Made by a program: the position numbers and the translations under genes. This document shows positions 7,112 to 15,616 of a DNA stretch of 64,000 bases, piece after piece. The notes beneath the pieces were generated by a model. The model did no database searches. It was not told the origin of the DNA and saw nothing but the letters and a program-made list of their open reading frames with translations. The stretch is from an uncultured Oscillibacter sp. (lineage in GTDB: Bacteria > Bacillota > Clostridia > Oscillospirales > Oscillospiraceae). Numbering within the stretch: position 1 is the first letter of the stretch; the number at the start of each line of letters is the position of its first letter. The DNA is taken from positions 1-64,000 of the forward strand of contig CAJUMX010000013.1 of the NCBI GenBank assembly GCA_910587705.1, read 5' to 3'.

Positions 7112-9235
7112 TCACCGGGACCGGGCGGCAAAGACCTTCACACTCCGGGGACCGATGGAGAACTGGCCATTGGGGATGTCCTCCGCCCGCTGCTCCGCCT
7201 CCCAGGTGTCCACCAGCTGTTCCCAGACCAGATTCCGGGGCAGCTCCGGCAGCTCTGCCTCCAGGGGCTTCCAATAGGCGTTGGAAGCGGTGTAGAGAAT
7301 CTGGGGAGCCTCGTCCTCCGCCTGCCCGGCGAAGAGTACGCCTACATAGCGCTCGTGGTCCTCAAACTGGGTGCGCCAGGGGGTGACGCCGTGGAAGCTG
7401 ACGTCGGGGAAGCCGTAGTACCCGTCGGAGAGGTTGGCCCGGAGAATCCGGAAGCGCTTTCGCAGAGCAATCATGAACTGGAAGAAACGGAACATGTCCC
7501 GGTTGTCCTCCAGCATCCGCCAGTCCAGCCAGGAGGTCAAATTATCCTGGCAATAGGCGTTGTTGTTTCCAAATTGGGTGTTGCAGAACTCGTCTCCCGC
7601 CAGGAACATAGGGATGCCCCGGCTGCACATCAAAAGGGCGAAGGCATTGCGGACCATCCTCCGCCGGAGGGCGTTGATTTCCGGGTCCTCCGTGGGCCCC
7701 TCGATTCCGCAGTTCCAGCTGTTGTTGTCGTTGGCCCCGTCGGTGCCGCCCCAGCCGTTTTTTTCGTTGTGCTTTACGTTGTAGGAGTACAGGTCCCAAA
7801 GGGTGAAGCCGTCGTGGCAGGTGATGAAGTTCACGGAGGCGTTCTTCCGCTCCCCGGACTGGTAGATGTCCCGGGAGCCCACCATCCGGAGGGCGGCGGC
7901 CTGGGCGCAGCCCGCGTCCCCCTTGAGATAGCGGCGCATGTCGTCCCGGTAGCGGCCGTTCCACTCCGCCCAGCGGTTCCAGGCGGGGAAGGAGCCCACC
8001 TGATAGAGCCCGCCGGCGTCCCAAGCCTCGGCGATGAGCTTCACGTCCCCCAGGATGGGGTCGAAGGCCATGGCTTGGAGCAGGGGGGGCTTGTGCATGG
8101 GGGAGCCGTCCTCGTTCCGGCCCAGGATGGAGGCCAGGTCAAAGCGGAAGCCGCTGATGTGGTACGTCGTCACCCAGTAACGGAGGCAGTCGATGATCAT
8201 TTGGTGGACAATGGGGTGGTTGCAGTTCAGGGTATTTCCGCAGCCGCTGAAATTGTAGTACTGCCCGCCGGGGGTGAGTAAGTAGTAAATGTTATTGTCG
8301 AAGCCCTTGAAGGAGAAGAAGGGTCCGTCCTCGTTGCCCTCCGCCGTGTGGTTGAATACCACGTCCAGATAGACCTCGATGCCGTTTTCGTTGCAGTCTT
8401 GAATCAGGCGCTTGAGCTCGTTGCCCTCCCGGTTGTATTCGATACCGGAGGCATAGCTGGTGTTGGGGGCGAAGAAGCTGACGGTGTTGTAGCCCCAGTA
8501 GTTGTAGAGCTGTTCCCCGTCCACCTGCCGGGCGTCCTGCATCTCGTCAAACTCGAAAATGGGCATCAGCTCCACGGCGTTGACGCCCAGTTCCTTTAAA
8601 TAAGGAATCTTCTCCCGCAGCCCCTCGAAGGTTCCCGGGGCGGCCACGGCGGAGGAGCCGTGAATGGTGAAGCCCCGGACGTGAAGCTCGTAGATCACCA
8701 GATCCTCCATGGGAATCAGGGGCCGGGTCATGTTGCCCCAGTCGAAGTCGTCCTTGACGACCCGGGCCTTGTAGTGCTGGCCAGAGCCGTCTTTCACGCC
8801 CCATTGGCTCTGCCCCGTCACCGCCCGGGCATAGGGGTCCAGGAGGTATTTTGTCTTGTCAAAAATCAGGCCCCTCTCCACGTCCCGGGGGCCGTCCACC
8901 CGGAAGGCGTACTCAAACTCCTCAATATTCAGCTTGAATACAATCATGGAGTACACGTTTCCGATGCGGTAGCGCTCTGGGAAGGGGAGGACGGCGTAGG
9001 GCTCCTCCTCTCCCCGCTGGAAGAGCAAGAGCTCGATGGATGTGGCCCCGTGGGAGTGGACTGTAAAGTTTACGCCGCCGGGGATGGCGGTGGCGCCGTT
9101 GATTTCGTAAAAGCCCGGCCGCACGTCGAAGCCGTTCAGATGGTCCATGGGGACCAGGTGAATGGTGCGGGGCAGGGCTACCGCAGGGGCTTCGGAAACG
9201 GCGGTCTGGGCCGTGATGCTGTCCTGTAGTTTCAC
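7112..9235 (-). CDS. glgX: Glycogen debranching enzyme / isoamylase-type GH13 (GlgX-like)
   Basis: 707 residues. Hydrolyses alpha-1,6 branches of glycogen or limit dextrins in the cytoplasm (no signal peptide). An N-terminal CBM48-like beta domain (about 25-150) precedes the GH13 barrel. The four conserved GH13 regions are visible: DVVFNHT (about 291), GFRFDLAS with the nucleophile Asp (about 366), IAEAWDAGG with the acid/base Glu (about 403) and TCHDGFTLWD (about 474). The frame stays open to 9379, but GTG 9235 has AAGGAG at an ideal distance, whereas 9379 has none, so I chose GTG. A promoter at 9404-9432 gives a leader of about 160 bases with a strong hairpin. Pullulanase cannot be fully excluded. 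Confidence 0.9.
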   Translation of the reverse strand: MKLQDSITAQTAVSEAPAVALPRTIHLVPMDHLNGFDVRPGFYEINGATAIPGGVNFTVHSHGATSIELLLFQRGEEEPYAVLPFPERYRIGNVYSMIVFKLNIEEFEYAFRVDGPRDVERGLIFDKTKYLLDPYARAVTGQSQWGVKDGSGQHYKARVVKDDFDWGNMTRPLIPMEDLVIYELHVRGFTIHGSSAVAAPGTFEGLREKIPYLKELGVNAVELMPIFEFDEMQDARQVDGEQLYNYWGYNTVSFFAPNTSYASGIEYNREGNELKRLIQDCNENGIEVYLDVVFNHTAEGNEDGPFFSFKGFDNNIYYLLTPGGQYYNFSGCGNTLNCNHPIVHQMIIDCLRYWVTTYHISGFRFDLASILGRNEDGSPMHKPPLLQAMAFDPILGDVKLIAEAWDAGGLYQVGSFPAWNRWAEWNGRYRDDMRRYLKGDAGCAQAAALRMVGSRDIYQSGERKNASVNFITCHDGFTLWDLYSYNVKHNEKNGWGGTDGANDNNSWNCGIEGPTEDPEINALRRRMVRNAFALLMCSRGIPMFLAGDEFCNTQFGNNNAYCQDNLTSWLDWRMLEDNRDMFRFFQFMIALRKRFRILRANLSDGYYGFPDVSFHGVTPWRTQFEDHERYVGVLFAGQAEDEAPQILYTASNAYWKPLEAELPELPRNLVWEQLVDTWEAEQRAEDIPNGQFSIGPRSVKVFAARSR

Positions 9236-9271
9236 CGGGAACTCCTTCCTCGCCGGTCCGGCGACTGTATT

Positions 9272-9296
9272 ATTTCCGAATGGATCATTCGGAAAT
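9272..9296 (-). promoter_or_regulatory. Perfect hairpin in the glgX leader
   Basis: ATTTCCGAATG-GAT-CATTCGGAAAT, an 11-base-pair perfect inverted repeat 37 bases upstream of the GTG start. No U tract follows, so it is a leader hairpin or an operator and not a terminator. Confidence 0.6.
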
Positions 9297-9403
9297 TCAT
9301 TTGCTGAGAGCCGTTTTGCTTGCCGCCGGCCACGGCGGCATCTGCAAAGCATGGCGTCAATTCCCTCCGGGTTTTTCATTCAGGGGGAATCGGATACGGG
9401 TAC

Positions 9404-9432
9404 ATTATACAACACCCCCTCAGATTTGTCAT
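9404..9432 (-). promoter_or_regulatory. Promoter of the debranching enzyme gene
   Basis: Minus strand ATGACA, 17-base spacer, TATAAT. Transcription would start near 9397. The 335-base gene-free stretch 9236-9570 holds this promoter, the glgX leader hairpin and the sigma gene promoter. Confidence 0.8.
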
Positions 9433-9457
9433 AACTTTTTTCCCTTTTTGTGAGAAT

Positions 9458-9492
9458 CCACAAAGTCTTTGTGGGAAAGTACCATTTATAAT
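9458..9492 (+). promoter_or_regulatory. Promoter of the ECF sigma gene with overlapping palindrome
   Basis: TATAAT at 9487-9492 on the plus strand with no clear -35 hexamer. The -35 position is occupied by a perfect 17-base palindrome CCACAAAG-T-CTTTGTGG (9458-9474), a likely protein binding site. The transcript would carry a leader of about 75 bases before GTG 9571. Confidence 0.5.
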
Positions 9493-9570
9493 AGAGCTGG
9501 AAGATTTTTTCGGCATCGTGAAAAATTTCCCGCCGCCCAGCCGTGTTGTAAGCAGAAGGGAGTGAGAAGC

Positions 9571-10053
9571 GTGGTTCCATTTGGTACCGATGAAACCATC
9601 CGCCGGATTGTCTCGGCCTACAGTGACATGCTGCTGCGCCTGGCGTGCACCCGCCTGGGTTCCACCGCCGATGCGGAGGACGCCGTGCAGGAGGCGTTTT
9701 TGCGCCTGCTCACCGCCCGGCCCGTTTTCCGGGACCCGGAGCACGAAAAGGCCTGGCTGATTCGCACCACCCTTCAGCGCGCCAGCGACATCCGCCGGAA
9801 GGCGGAACAGCGCAACGTCCCTCTGGAGGACGTGACGGAGCCCGCGGCCCCGGAGAGCCCCGGGGAGGAGCTTCGCTCCGCCGTCCGGGCCCTGCCGGAG
9901 ATGTATGGGGCCGTCATCCACCTCCATTACTACGAGGGATATTCCATCAAAGAAATTGCCAAACTGCTGGGCCTGCCCGCCGCCACGGTGGGCACCCGCC
10001 TGGCCCGCGGCCGGGAGCGGCTGCGGCAGATGCTGAGGGAGGACGTTGTATGA
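9571..10053 (+). CDS. ECF-type RNA polymerase sigma factor
   Basis: 160 residues. Region 2 is at about 10-75 (MLLRLACTRLGSTADAEDAVQEAFLRLL, the sigma-2.2 signature) and region 4 at about 100-155 (PEMYGAVIHLHYYEGYSIKEIAKLLGLPAATVGTRLARGRERL). The frame is open upstream to 9469, but GTG 9571 has AGAAGGGAG before it and gives a family-length protein. The stop overlaps the start of a membrane-anchored partner by four bases, as in sigma/anti-sigma pairs. Confidence 0.9.
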   Translation: MVPFGTDETIRRIVSAYSDMLLRLACTRLGSTADAEDAVQEAFLRLLTARPVFRDPEHEKAWLIRTTLQRASDIRRKAEQRNVPLEDVTEPAAPESPGEELRSAVRALPEMYGAVIHLHYYEGYSIKEIAKLLGLPAATVGTRLARGRERLRQMLREDVV

Positions 10054-10952
10054 ACGATTACCGAAAGGCCTTCGACGAGCTCTCCTTTTCCGCGGATTTT
10101 CAAGAGCGGACGGCGAACCTGCTGCGAAATCGCGCCCGCGAATTGGAAAAGGAGCGTACTGACATGACTATCAGCAAAACCAAAAAGATCGCGGTGCTGG
10201 CCGCCGCCTGCATCGCCCTGCTGGCGGTGTCCGTGTCCGCCGCCATGTTGTGGCTCACCCCCGCCCAGGTGGCGGAGGAGCACGACCAGCCCCTGCTGGC
10301 GGAGGCCTTCAAGGGCCCCGAAGCCATCGAGATCAACGAAACCGTGGAGAGCGGGGACTTCTCCATCACCCTGCTGGGCCTGGTGTCCGGGCGGAACCTG
10401 GACACGCTGAACCAGGACCTGGAAAAGGACCACACCTATTCCGTCCTGGCCCTGCGCCGCCTGGACGGGGAGCCGCTGGAAAATGAGACCTTCGATTTCA
10501 GCGGATATGTCATGACCCCGCTGGTAGCGGGCTGTTCCCCTGCGGCGGTGAACAACTGGACGTTGGGCGCCTTTGCCCAGGGCTTTGCCAAGGACGGCGC
10601 GTACTATTACCTGCTGGACACCCAGAGCATTGAGATGTTCGCGGACCGCACGGTCTATATGGCCTTCTACGAGGGCTTTGTGCCCAATAACACCATTTTC
10701 ACCATGGCAGACGACGGGACCATCGCCTTCGCGTACGATTTCACCGGCGTCCACGCCCTCTTCACCCTGCCCCTGGACTCCGCCAAGGCGGACCCTGCAG
10801 CGGCGGAGGCGTTCCTGACGGAGAACGACATGGGCTGGACCAACGAACGGACGGAACCGGAGGGGGAATGGGAAATCGAGCGCCATGAGACGGAGGACGG
10901 CGAGGAGATTTTCCTCCGGCCCGAGGACGGCGGCACGGACGCGAGCCAGTAA
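10050..10952 (+). CDS. Single-pass membrane protein, probable anti-sigma factor
   Basis: 300 residues. Residues 1-45 are cytoplasmic and charged (MNDYRKAFDELSFSADFQE), residues 47-68 are a transmembrane helix (IAVLAAACIALLAVSVSAAML), and about 230 residues lie outside, resembling DUF4179-type extracellular domains of Clostridia. The ATG overlaps the ECF sigma stop (ATGA), indicating translational coupling. By position and topology it probably holds the sigma factor at the membrane until a signal arrives; no zinc-binding HxxxCxxC motif is present, so binding would differ from ZAS-type anti-sigma factors. Function is inferred from context. Confidence 0.75.
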   Translation: MNDYRKAFDELSFSADFQERTANLLRNRARELEKERTDMTISKTKKIAVLAAACIALLAVSVSAAMLWLTPAQVAEEHDQPLLAEAFKGPEAIEINETVESGDFSITLLGLVSGRNLDTLNQDLEKDHTYSVLALRRLDGEPLENETFDFSGYVMTPLVAGCSPAAVNNWTLGAFAQGFAKDGAYYYLLDTQSIEMFADRTVYMAFYEGFVPNNTIFTMADDGTIAFAYDFTGVHALFTLPLDSAKADPAAAEAFLTENDMGWTNERTEPEGEWEIERHETEDGEEIFLRPEDGGTDASQ

Positions 10953-10960
10953 GAAAAAAG

Positions 10961-10992
10961 AGGACCGGCGGGGAAGCGTCCCCTCCGGTCCT
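10961..10992. terminator. Bidirectional terminator between sigma operon and asnA
   Basis: AGGACCGG...CCGGTCCT stem with GGGG/CCCC inner pairs. On the minus strand it is followed by CTTTTTTCTT, so it ends asnA; it also lies just after the anti-sigma gene. Confidence 0.85.
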
Positions 10993-11009
10993 TCTCTATG
11001 ATCACAGGT

Positions 11010-12017
11010 TTACAGGAGGGTAATCCCCGCCTTTTCGCAGCCTTCCAGGGTCTCCTTGTCCCAGAGGCTGACCTGGACCTCACCGATGTGGCAGGCCTCC
11101 AGCAGCAGCATGCACACACGGGACATGCCGATGCCGCCGCCAATGGACTGGGGCAGTTCCCCGTTCAACAGCATCTGGTGGAAGGGCAGCTTCCGCCGCT
11201 CGTCGCACCCTGCGGCGGTGAGCTGGCGGTCCATGGCCGCCGCGTCCACCCGGATGCCCATGGAGGACACCTCGAAAGAGCGCTGGAGCACCGGGTTCCA
11301 CATGAGAATGTCCCCGTTCAGCTCCCAGTCGTCGTAGTCCGGGGCCCGGCCGTCGTGGCGGTTCCCGGATTTCAGAGTCTTGCCGATCTGCATGAGGAAC
11401 ACCGTCCGGTGCTTCCGGCAGATTTCCGTCTCCCGCTCGGCGGGGTCCAGGTACGGGAAGCGGTCCTCCAGCTCCTGGGTGGTGATGAAGTACACGTCCC
11501 GGTCGGGCCGGAAGGTCAGGGCGGGGAAGTGGTTGCGCAGAACAGAGGCGGTGTCGCACAGCCCGCCCACGATGTCCCGCACCGTGTCCTTTAGATACTG
11601 GAGCTTCCGGTCCTCCTGGCCGATGTGCTTCTCCCAGTCCCACTGGTCTACGTAGATGGAGTGGAGATTGTCCACCACCTCGTCCCGGCGGATGGCGTTC
11701 ATGTCGGTGAAAAGACCCATGCCCCGGGGGAACTCATAGCGCTTTAACGCCAGGCGCTTCCACTTGGCCAGGGAGTGGACCACCTGGCCCTCGGCCCCCA
11801 CGTCGGGGATGTCGAAGGTCACGGGCCGCTCCACGCCGTTCAGATCGTCGTTCAAGCCGGTGCGTCCGTCCACAAACAGGGGGGCGGAGACCCGGTGCAG
11901 GTTCAGCCGGAGGGTGAGGTTGCGCTGGAAGTCCTCGTGGATGAGTTCAATGGCCCGCTGGAGCTCGTTGTTGCTCAGGGGCATCCGATAGCCCTGGGGG
12001 ATGGTGAGCTTGCTCAT
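11010..12017 (-). CDS. asnA: Aspartate-ammonia ligase (asparagine synthetase A)
   Basis: 335 residues, full length. Makes asparagine from aspartate, ammonia and ATP in the cytoplasm; structurally related to class II aminoacyl-tRNA synthetases. Family stretches visible: LNLHRVSAPLFVDGRTGLNDDLNG near the N-terminus, VHSLAKWKRLALKRY, the DQWDWEKHI segment and the C-terminal GGGIGMSRVCMLLLE (class II motif 3 with the ATP-binding arginine). ATG 12017. It lies 43 bases downstream of gltX on the same strand and may share its transcript. Confidence 0.96.
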   Translation of the reverse strand: MSKLTIPQGYRMPLSNNELQRAIELIHEDFQRNLTLRLNLHRVSAPLFVDGRTGLNDDLNGVERPVTFDIPDVGAEGQVVHSLAKWKRLALKRYEFPRGMGLFTDMNAIRRDEVVDNLHSIYVDQWDWEKHIGQEDRKLQYLKDTVRDIVGGLCDTASVLRNHFPALTFRPDRDVYFITTQELEDRFPYLDPAERETEICRKHRTVFLMQIGKTLKSGNRHDGRAPDYDDWELNGDILMWNPVLQRSFEVSSMGIRVDAAAMDRQLTAAGCDERRKLPFHQMLLNGELPQSIGGGIGMSRVCMLLLEACHIGEVQVSLWDKETLEGCEKAGITLL

Positions 12018-12060
12018 GTGATAAAACCAGTCCTTTATTTCAGATTATGCGGGGGAGGGA

Positions 12061-13545
12061 TTACAGCTTCCCAAGCCCGAGGCGGAGGCGGCGGAGGGTT
12101 TCCTCCCTGCCTAAAATGTGGCAGATTTCAACAGCGCCGCCGGGTGTCACCTGCTTGCCCGCCGCGGCGATGCGGACGGGCCACATCAGCGTGGCGTTCT
12201 TGACGCCCAGGGATTCCGCCAGGCCGATAAGACAGTCGTGGACAGCTTCCTGGGTCCAGTTCTCCAGGGCCTCCAGGGCGGGGACGGCGGCCTCCAGCAT
12301 GTTTCGGGAGACCTCTGCGTCGGTCTTGGATTTTTTGTTGGTGAAAAGGGAAACGTCATACTCCGGCAGCGCGTCGAAGAAGTCCACCTTCTCCGGGATG
12401 TCCGTCAGCCTTTCACACCGGGCCTGAAGCAGGGCGGCCACCGCCGCCGGGTCAACGGCGGGGTTCTTCACGGCCTGCCGGATATAGGGCTCCGCGATTT
12501 TGGCGAAGTCCTCCGGGGCCATGGCCCGCAGATACAGGGCGTTGAAGTAGGTCAGCTTTTCGATGTCGAAGATGGCGGGGGACTTGGAGATGCCCGCGAT
12601 ATCGAAGGCGTCCACCAGTTCTTCCAGAGAAAAGACCTCCTGCTCGCTGCGCTCCCCCTTGGGGGCCCAGCCCAGCAGGGCCACGTAGTTCAGCACGGCG
12701 GGGGTCAGGTAGCCTTGGGCAATCAGGTCCTCATAGGAGGGGTCTCCATGGCGCTTGCTCATCTTGTTGTGCTGGTCCCGCATGACGGGGGAGCAGTGAA
12801 CGTAGGTGGGAATCTCCCAGCCGAAAGCCTCGTACAGGAGATTGTATTTCGGGGCGGAGGAGAGGTATTCGCTGCCCCGGACCACGTGGGTGATGCCCAT
12901 GAGGTGGTCGTCCACCACGTTGGCGAAGTTGTAGGTGGGCAGGCCGTCCCGTTTCAAGAGCACCTGGTCGTCCAGGGTCTTGTTCTCCACGGTGATGTCG
13001 CCAAAGCTCACGTCGTGGAAGGTGGTGGTCCCCTCCTGGGGGATGCGCTGGCGGATGACGTAGGGCATGCCCGCCAGCAGATTGGCGTCGATCTCCTCCT
13101 GAGAGAGCTCCCGGCAGGGGTCCGCCGCCCGATCGAAGTTGCCGCTGTCCTCCTCGGACTCGGTTTTCTCGCAGAAGCAGTAGTAGGCCGCGCCCTTTTC
13201 CACCAGGAGCTTGGCGTACTTCCCGTAGAGGTCCCGGCGCTCCGACTGGATATAGGGCCCTGTGGGGCCGCCAACGTCGGGACCCTCGTCATGGGTCAGG
13301 CCGCACTCGGCCATGGTGCGGTAAATCACGTCCGTGGCGCCCTCCACCAGGCGGCCCTGGTCCGTGTCCTCAATGCGGAGGATGAAGGTGCCGTGGTGAT
13401 GCCGGGCGATGAGCCAGGTATACAGGGCGGTGCGGAGATTGCCCACGTGCATGTAGCCCGTGGGGGAAGGGGCGAAGCGGGTGCGGACCGTCCCCTTGGG
13501 GATGCGGTCCTCCATGTCCTGGAAAAAGCGGCTGTCGGTCGCCAT
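12061..13545 (-). CDS. gltX: Glutamyl-tRNA synthetase
   Basis: 494 residues, class I synthetase charging tRNA-Glu (and perhaps tRNA-Gln, if the cell uses GatCAB). FAPSPTGYMHVGN carries the HIGH-type motif (HVGN, about 33-36) and KMSKRHGD is the KMSKS-type loop. The C-terminal anticodon-binding region is present and of normal length. ATG 13545 has GGAGG seven bases upstream. A strong promoter (TTGACT-17-GATAAT) lies 59-87 bases before the start. asnA follows. Confidence 0.97.
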   Translation of the reverse strand: MATDSRFFQDMEDRIPKGTVRTRFAPSPTGYMHVGNLRTALYTWLIARHHHGTFILRIEDTDQGRLVEGATDVIYRTMAECGLTHDEGPDVGGPTGPYIQSERRDLYGKYAKLLVEKGAAYYCFCEKTESEEDSGNFDRAADPCRELSQEEIDANLLAGMPYVIRQRIPQEGTTTFHDVSFGDITVENKTLDDQVLLKRDGLPTYNFANVVDDHLMGITHVVRGSEYLSSAPKYNLLYEAFGWEIPTYVHCSPVMRDQHNKMSKRHGDPSYEDLIAQGYLTPAVLNYVALLGWAPKGERSEQEVFSLEELVDAFDIAGISKSPAIFDIEKLTYFNALYLRAMAPEDFAKIAEPYIRQAVKNPAVDPAAVAALLQARCERLTDIPEKVDFFDALPEYDVSLFTNKKSKTDAEVSRNMLEAAVPALEALENWTQEAVHDCLIGLAESLGVKNATLMWPVRIAAAGKQVTPGGAVEICHILGREETLRRLRLGLGKL

Positions 13546-13603
13546 AGGTAAACCTCCATGTCAAGCCGGGGAAGCCCGGCGGGTTTGGTAATAAGACACT
13601 GCC

Positions 13604-13632
13604 ATTATCCACGCTTTGGGAGAAAAAGTCAA
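13604..13632 (-). promoter_or_regulatory. Promoter of gltX
   Basis: Minus strand TTGACT, 17-base spacer, GATAAT. Confidence 0.8.
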
Positions 13633-13720
13633 GGGCGGCCCTTCCGGTTTGCCGTTCCTTTTTGCCAGATACGCTAAAAAAGCCGCCGCGGAAAGCCTTG
13701 GCTTTCAGTCCCTTCGTCAC

Positions 13721-13749
13721 TTGCAAAGGGAAAGGGGGCTTGTTAGAAT
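13721..13749 (+). promoter_or_regulatory. Promoter of the HAD phosphatase gene
   Basis: TTGCAA, 17-base spacer, TAGAAT, about 70 bases upstream of ATG 13819. Confidence 0.65.
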
Positions 13750-13818
13750 ATTTGAGGGCTGGGCATAAATAAGAGATCGAGCCCCTTCACTTTTTTGAGA
13801 ACTGATGATGAGGTGCGT

Positions 13819-14481
13819 ATGTATCATACCGTAATTTTCGACCTGGACGGGACCCTGCTGGACACCATCGAGGACCTGGCCGCCGCGGGGAACTGGGTTT
13901 GCCGCCGCAACGGCTGGCCGGAGCACTCCCTGGAGGCGTTCAAGGCCATGGTGGGCCACGGCATCCCCAACCTGGTTTCCAAATTTTCCCCCGAGGGCTG
14001 CAAGAGCCCCCTGATTCTGGTGAACACCCTGGCCCAGTTCAGCGAGTACTACGGGGAGCACAACATGGACGCCACCGTGCCCTATCCCGGCATCCCGGCA
14101 CTTTTGGAGCGGCTGAAGGCCGCCGGGGTCCAGATGGCCGTTTACTCCAACAAGGCCGACAGCTTCAGCCGGGAGATGGTGGAGCACTACCTGCCTGGCT
14201 TTTTCCAGCTGGTCCGGGGGAAGGTGGACGGCGTGCCCGTGAAGCCGGACCCGGCGGGGCTTCGCGGCATCATGAAGGAGCTGGGCGTGGAGCCGGAAAC
14301 CACCCTCTTCGTGGGGGACAGCGCCACGGACATCCACACCGGCCACAACGCAGGCTTGAAGGCCTGCGGCGTCACCTGGGGCTTCCGCCCCCGCGCCTCC
14401 CTGGAGGAGGCCGGGGCAGACCAGCTGGCGGACACCATGGAGGAGCTGGAGGCCGCCATTTTGGAGGGGCCATGGTCCTGA
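13819..14481 (+). CDS. gph: HAD-family hydrolase, phosphoglycolate phosphatase-like
   Basis: 220 residues. HAD motif I is FDLDGTLLDT (nucleophile Asp8 region), motif II is the VYSNKAD segment, motif III the Lys of PVKPDP and motif IV FVGDSATDIHTGHNAG. The helical cap between motifs I and II fits phosphoglycolate phosphatase (Gph), which removes 2-phosphoglycolate from DNA repair, but related enzymes act on pyrophosphate or sugar phosphates. ATG 13819 follows TGAGGTG; the frame extends 24 bases further upstream without a better ribosome binding site. It overlaps the next gene by ten bases. Confidence 0.85.
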   Translation: MYHTVIFDLDGTLLDTIEDLAAAGNWVCRRNGWPEHSLEAFKAMVGHGIPNLVSKFSPEGCKSPLILVNTLAQFSEYYGEHNMDATVPYPGIPALLERLKAAGVQMAVYSNKADSFSREMVEHYLPGFFQLVRGKVDGVPVKPDPAGLRGIMKELGVEPETTLFVGDSATDIHTGHNAGLKACGVTWGFRPRASLEEAGADQLADTMEELEAAILEGPWS

Positions 14482-14861
14482 GCTTTGAACAGGCGGGGGA
14501 CCTTCTGGACACGCTGGCGGAGTCCTTCCCGGAAGCCCTTTTCGACGGGCTCAACGGCGGCGTGAACCTTCAGGAAGAAGCCGTGCCGGACCAGGAGTTT
14601 CCCAAGGGGCAGGTATACATCCTGGGGGAGTATTGCGACGATCTGCTGGGACGGTATATCAACCTCTACTACGGCTCCTTCGCCGCCATGGCGGAAAACG
14701 AGGAGTGGACGAAGGAGGACTGGGAGGAGGAGCTCCGGCAGACCCTCTCCCACGAGCTGACCCACCACATGGAGGGCCGGAGCGGCCTGCACGCCCTGGA
14801 CGACAAGGATGAGGCGGAGATGGCCGCCTGGCAGGAGGAATACGGGGAGAGCGATTCCTGA
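14472..14861 (+). CDS. Metallopeptidase-family (zincin-like) small protein
   Basis: 129 residues, with the zinc-binding motif HELTHHME (HExxH) at about residue 98 and an acidic stretch before it. This matches the short bacterial zincin-like family formerly DUF1025 (PF06262), whose substrate is unknown. ATG 14472 is preceded by GGAGG and lies inside the end of the phosphatase gene, so the two are translationally coupled. No signal peptide; probably cytoplasmic. A strong terminator follows the stop codon. Confidence 0.8.
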   Translation: MVLSFEQAGDLLDTLAESFPEALFDGLNGGVNLQEEAVPDQEFPKGQVYILGEYCDDLLGRYINLYYGSFAAMAENEEWTKEDWEEELRQTLSHELTHHMEGRSGLHALDDKDEAEMAAWQEEYGESDS

Positions 14862-14866
14862 AAAAA

Positions 14867-14895
14867 CCGGAAGGGGAGGCCCCTTCCGGTTTTTT
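14867..14895. terminator. Bidirectional terminator after the zincin gene
   Basis: CCGGAAGGGG-AGG-CCCCTTCCGG, ten perfect pairs, followed by TTTTTT on the plus strand and by a matching T run on the minus strand. It serves the convergent zincin and Nudix genes. Confidence 0.93.
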
Positions 14896-14899
14896 GCCG

Positions 14900-15418
14900 C
14901 TATTTCGTGGGAAAGCCGAACTGGGTTCGCATGTCGAAGAGGAACCGCAGGAAGCTCTCCGGATAGGGAATGAAGGTTCCCCGGCTCAGCATGTCCAGAA
15001 TCTCCTCCAGAGAGGCCCAGCGGACGGCCTGCACCTCTTCTTCCTGGAGGGTCAGGTCCTCCAGAGAGAGGTCCCTTGTGAGAATGTAAAAATCGTCAAA
15101 ACCGCCGTCGAAGTTCACCGTCACCGAGGGCCGGAGGCCGCTCAGGTCCAGGGAAACGCCCAGCTCCTCCCGGACTTCCCGCTCCGCTCCCTGGCGGCTG
15201 GTCTCCCCGGCGTCCACGCCGCCGCCTACGGACACGTCCCAGAGGTTTGGGAAGATGAATTTCTTCGCCGTCCGCTGCTGGATGAGCAGCCGCCCCCGGC
15301 GGTCAAAGACGCAGACATGGACTACCAGCCGCAGCTCGCCGGGGCCCTTGGGGCCGCTTCGCTCCGCCGTCCGCCCCAAGGGGAGGCGGTTTTCGTCATA
15401 CAGGTCTACCAATTCCAC
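14900..15418 (-). CDS. Nudix hydrolase
   Basis: 172 residues. The Nudix box is seen as GGGVDAGETSRQGAEREVREELG (about residues 64-86), with all acidic metal ligands. The N-terminus (ELVDLYDENRLPLGRTAERS) and the ELRLVVHVCVFDRRGRLLIQQR segment resemble isopentenyl-diphosphate isomerase-like Nudix proteins, so substrate is uncertain. GTG 15418 is the start, with GGGGGAA upstream. Twelve bases from the small DUF6472-like gene, so probably the last gene of the yedF transcript. Confidence 0.87.
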   Translation of the reverse strand: MELVDLYDENRLPLGRTAERSGPKGPGELRLVVHVCVFDRRGRLLIQQRTAKKFIFPNLWDVSVGGGVDAGETSRQGAEREVREELGVSLDLSGLRPSVTVNFDGGFDDFYILTRDLSLEDLTLQEEEVQAVRWASLEEILDMLSRGTFIPYPESFLRFLFDMRTQFGFPTK

Positions 15419-15430
15419 GACAGTTCCCCC

Positions 15431-15604
15431 TCACTGCTTCCCGGCGGTTTTGTAGTCCCCGCCGGGGCGGTAGAAGGGACAAGCCGTGTTGGTTCCCTTC
15501 AAAAAACGCTCCATCTCGTCCTCATCCAGGTCCATGGTGCAGACGAAGGCTTCCAGCTCCTCGTCGTAGTCATAGCAAACACAGTCCTCGCAAATACTGC
15601 TCAC
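15431..15604 (-). CDS. Small cysteine-containing protein (DUF6472-like)
   Basis: 57 residues with the pattern CEDC...C...C (four cysteines besides one extra) and the acidic segment DLDEDEMERFL, matching the small Clostridia family DUF6472. The four cysteines suggest metal binding. Three in-frame starts are possible; GTG 15604 gives the family-like beginning MSSICEDC and stands eight bases after AAGAGG, whereas ATG 15610 is too close to it. Lies 12 bases downstream of the DUF3343 gene. Confidence 0.65.
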   Translation of the reverse strand: MSSICEDCVCYDYDEELEAFVCTMDLDEDEMERFLKGTNTACPFYRPGGDYKTAGKQ

Positions 15605-15616
15605 GCGCATCACCTC

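Noticed and set aside
9236..9379. Longer N-terminus of the debranching enzyme beginning at ATG 9379
   Set aside because: No ribosome binding site at 9379, the extra 48 residues are basic and unlike the family, and GTG 9235 has an ideal AAGGAG.
12118..13551. 477-codon plus-strand frame antisense to gltX
   Set aside because: Shadow of a well-conserved synthetase gene; valine/glycine/histidine-rich composition without any motif.
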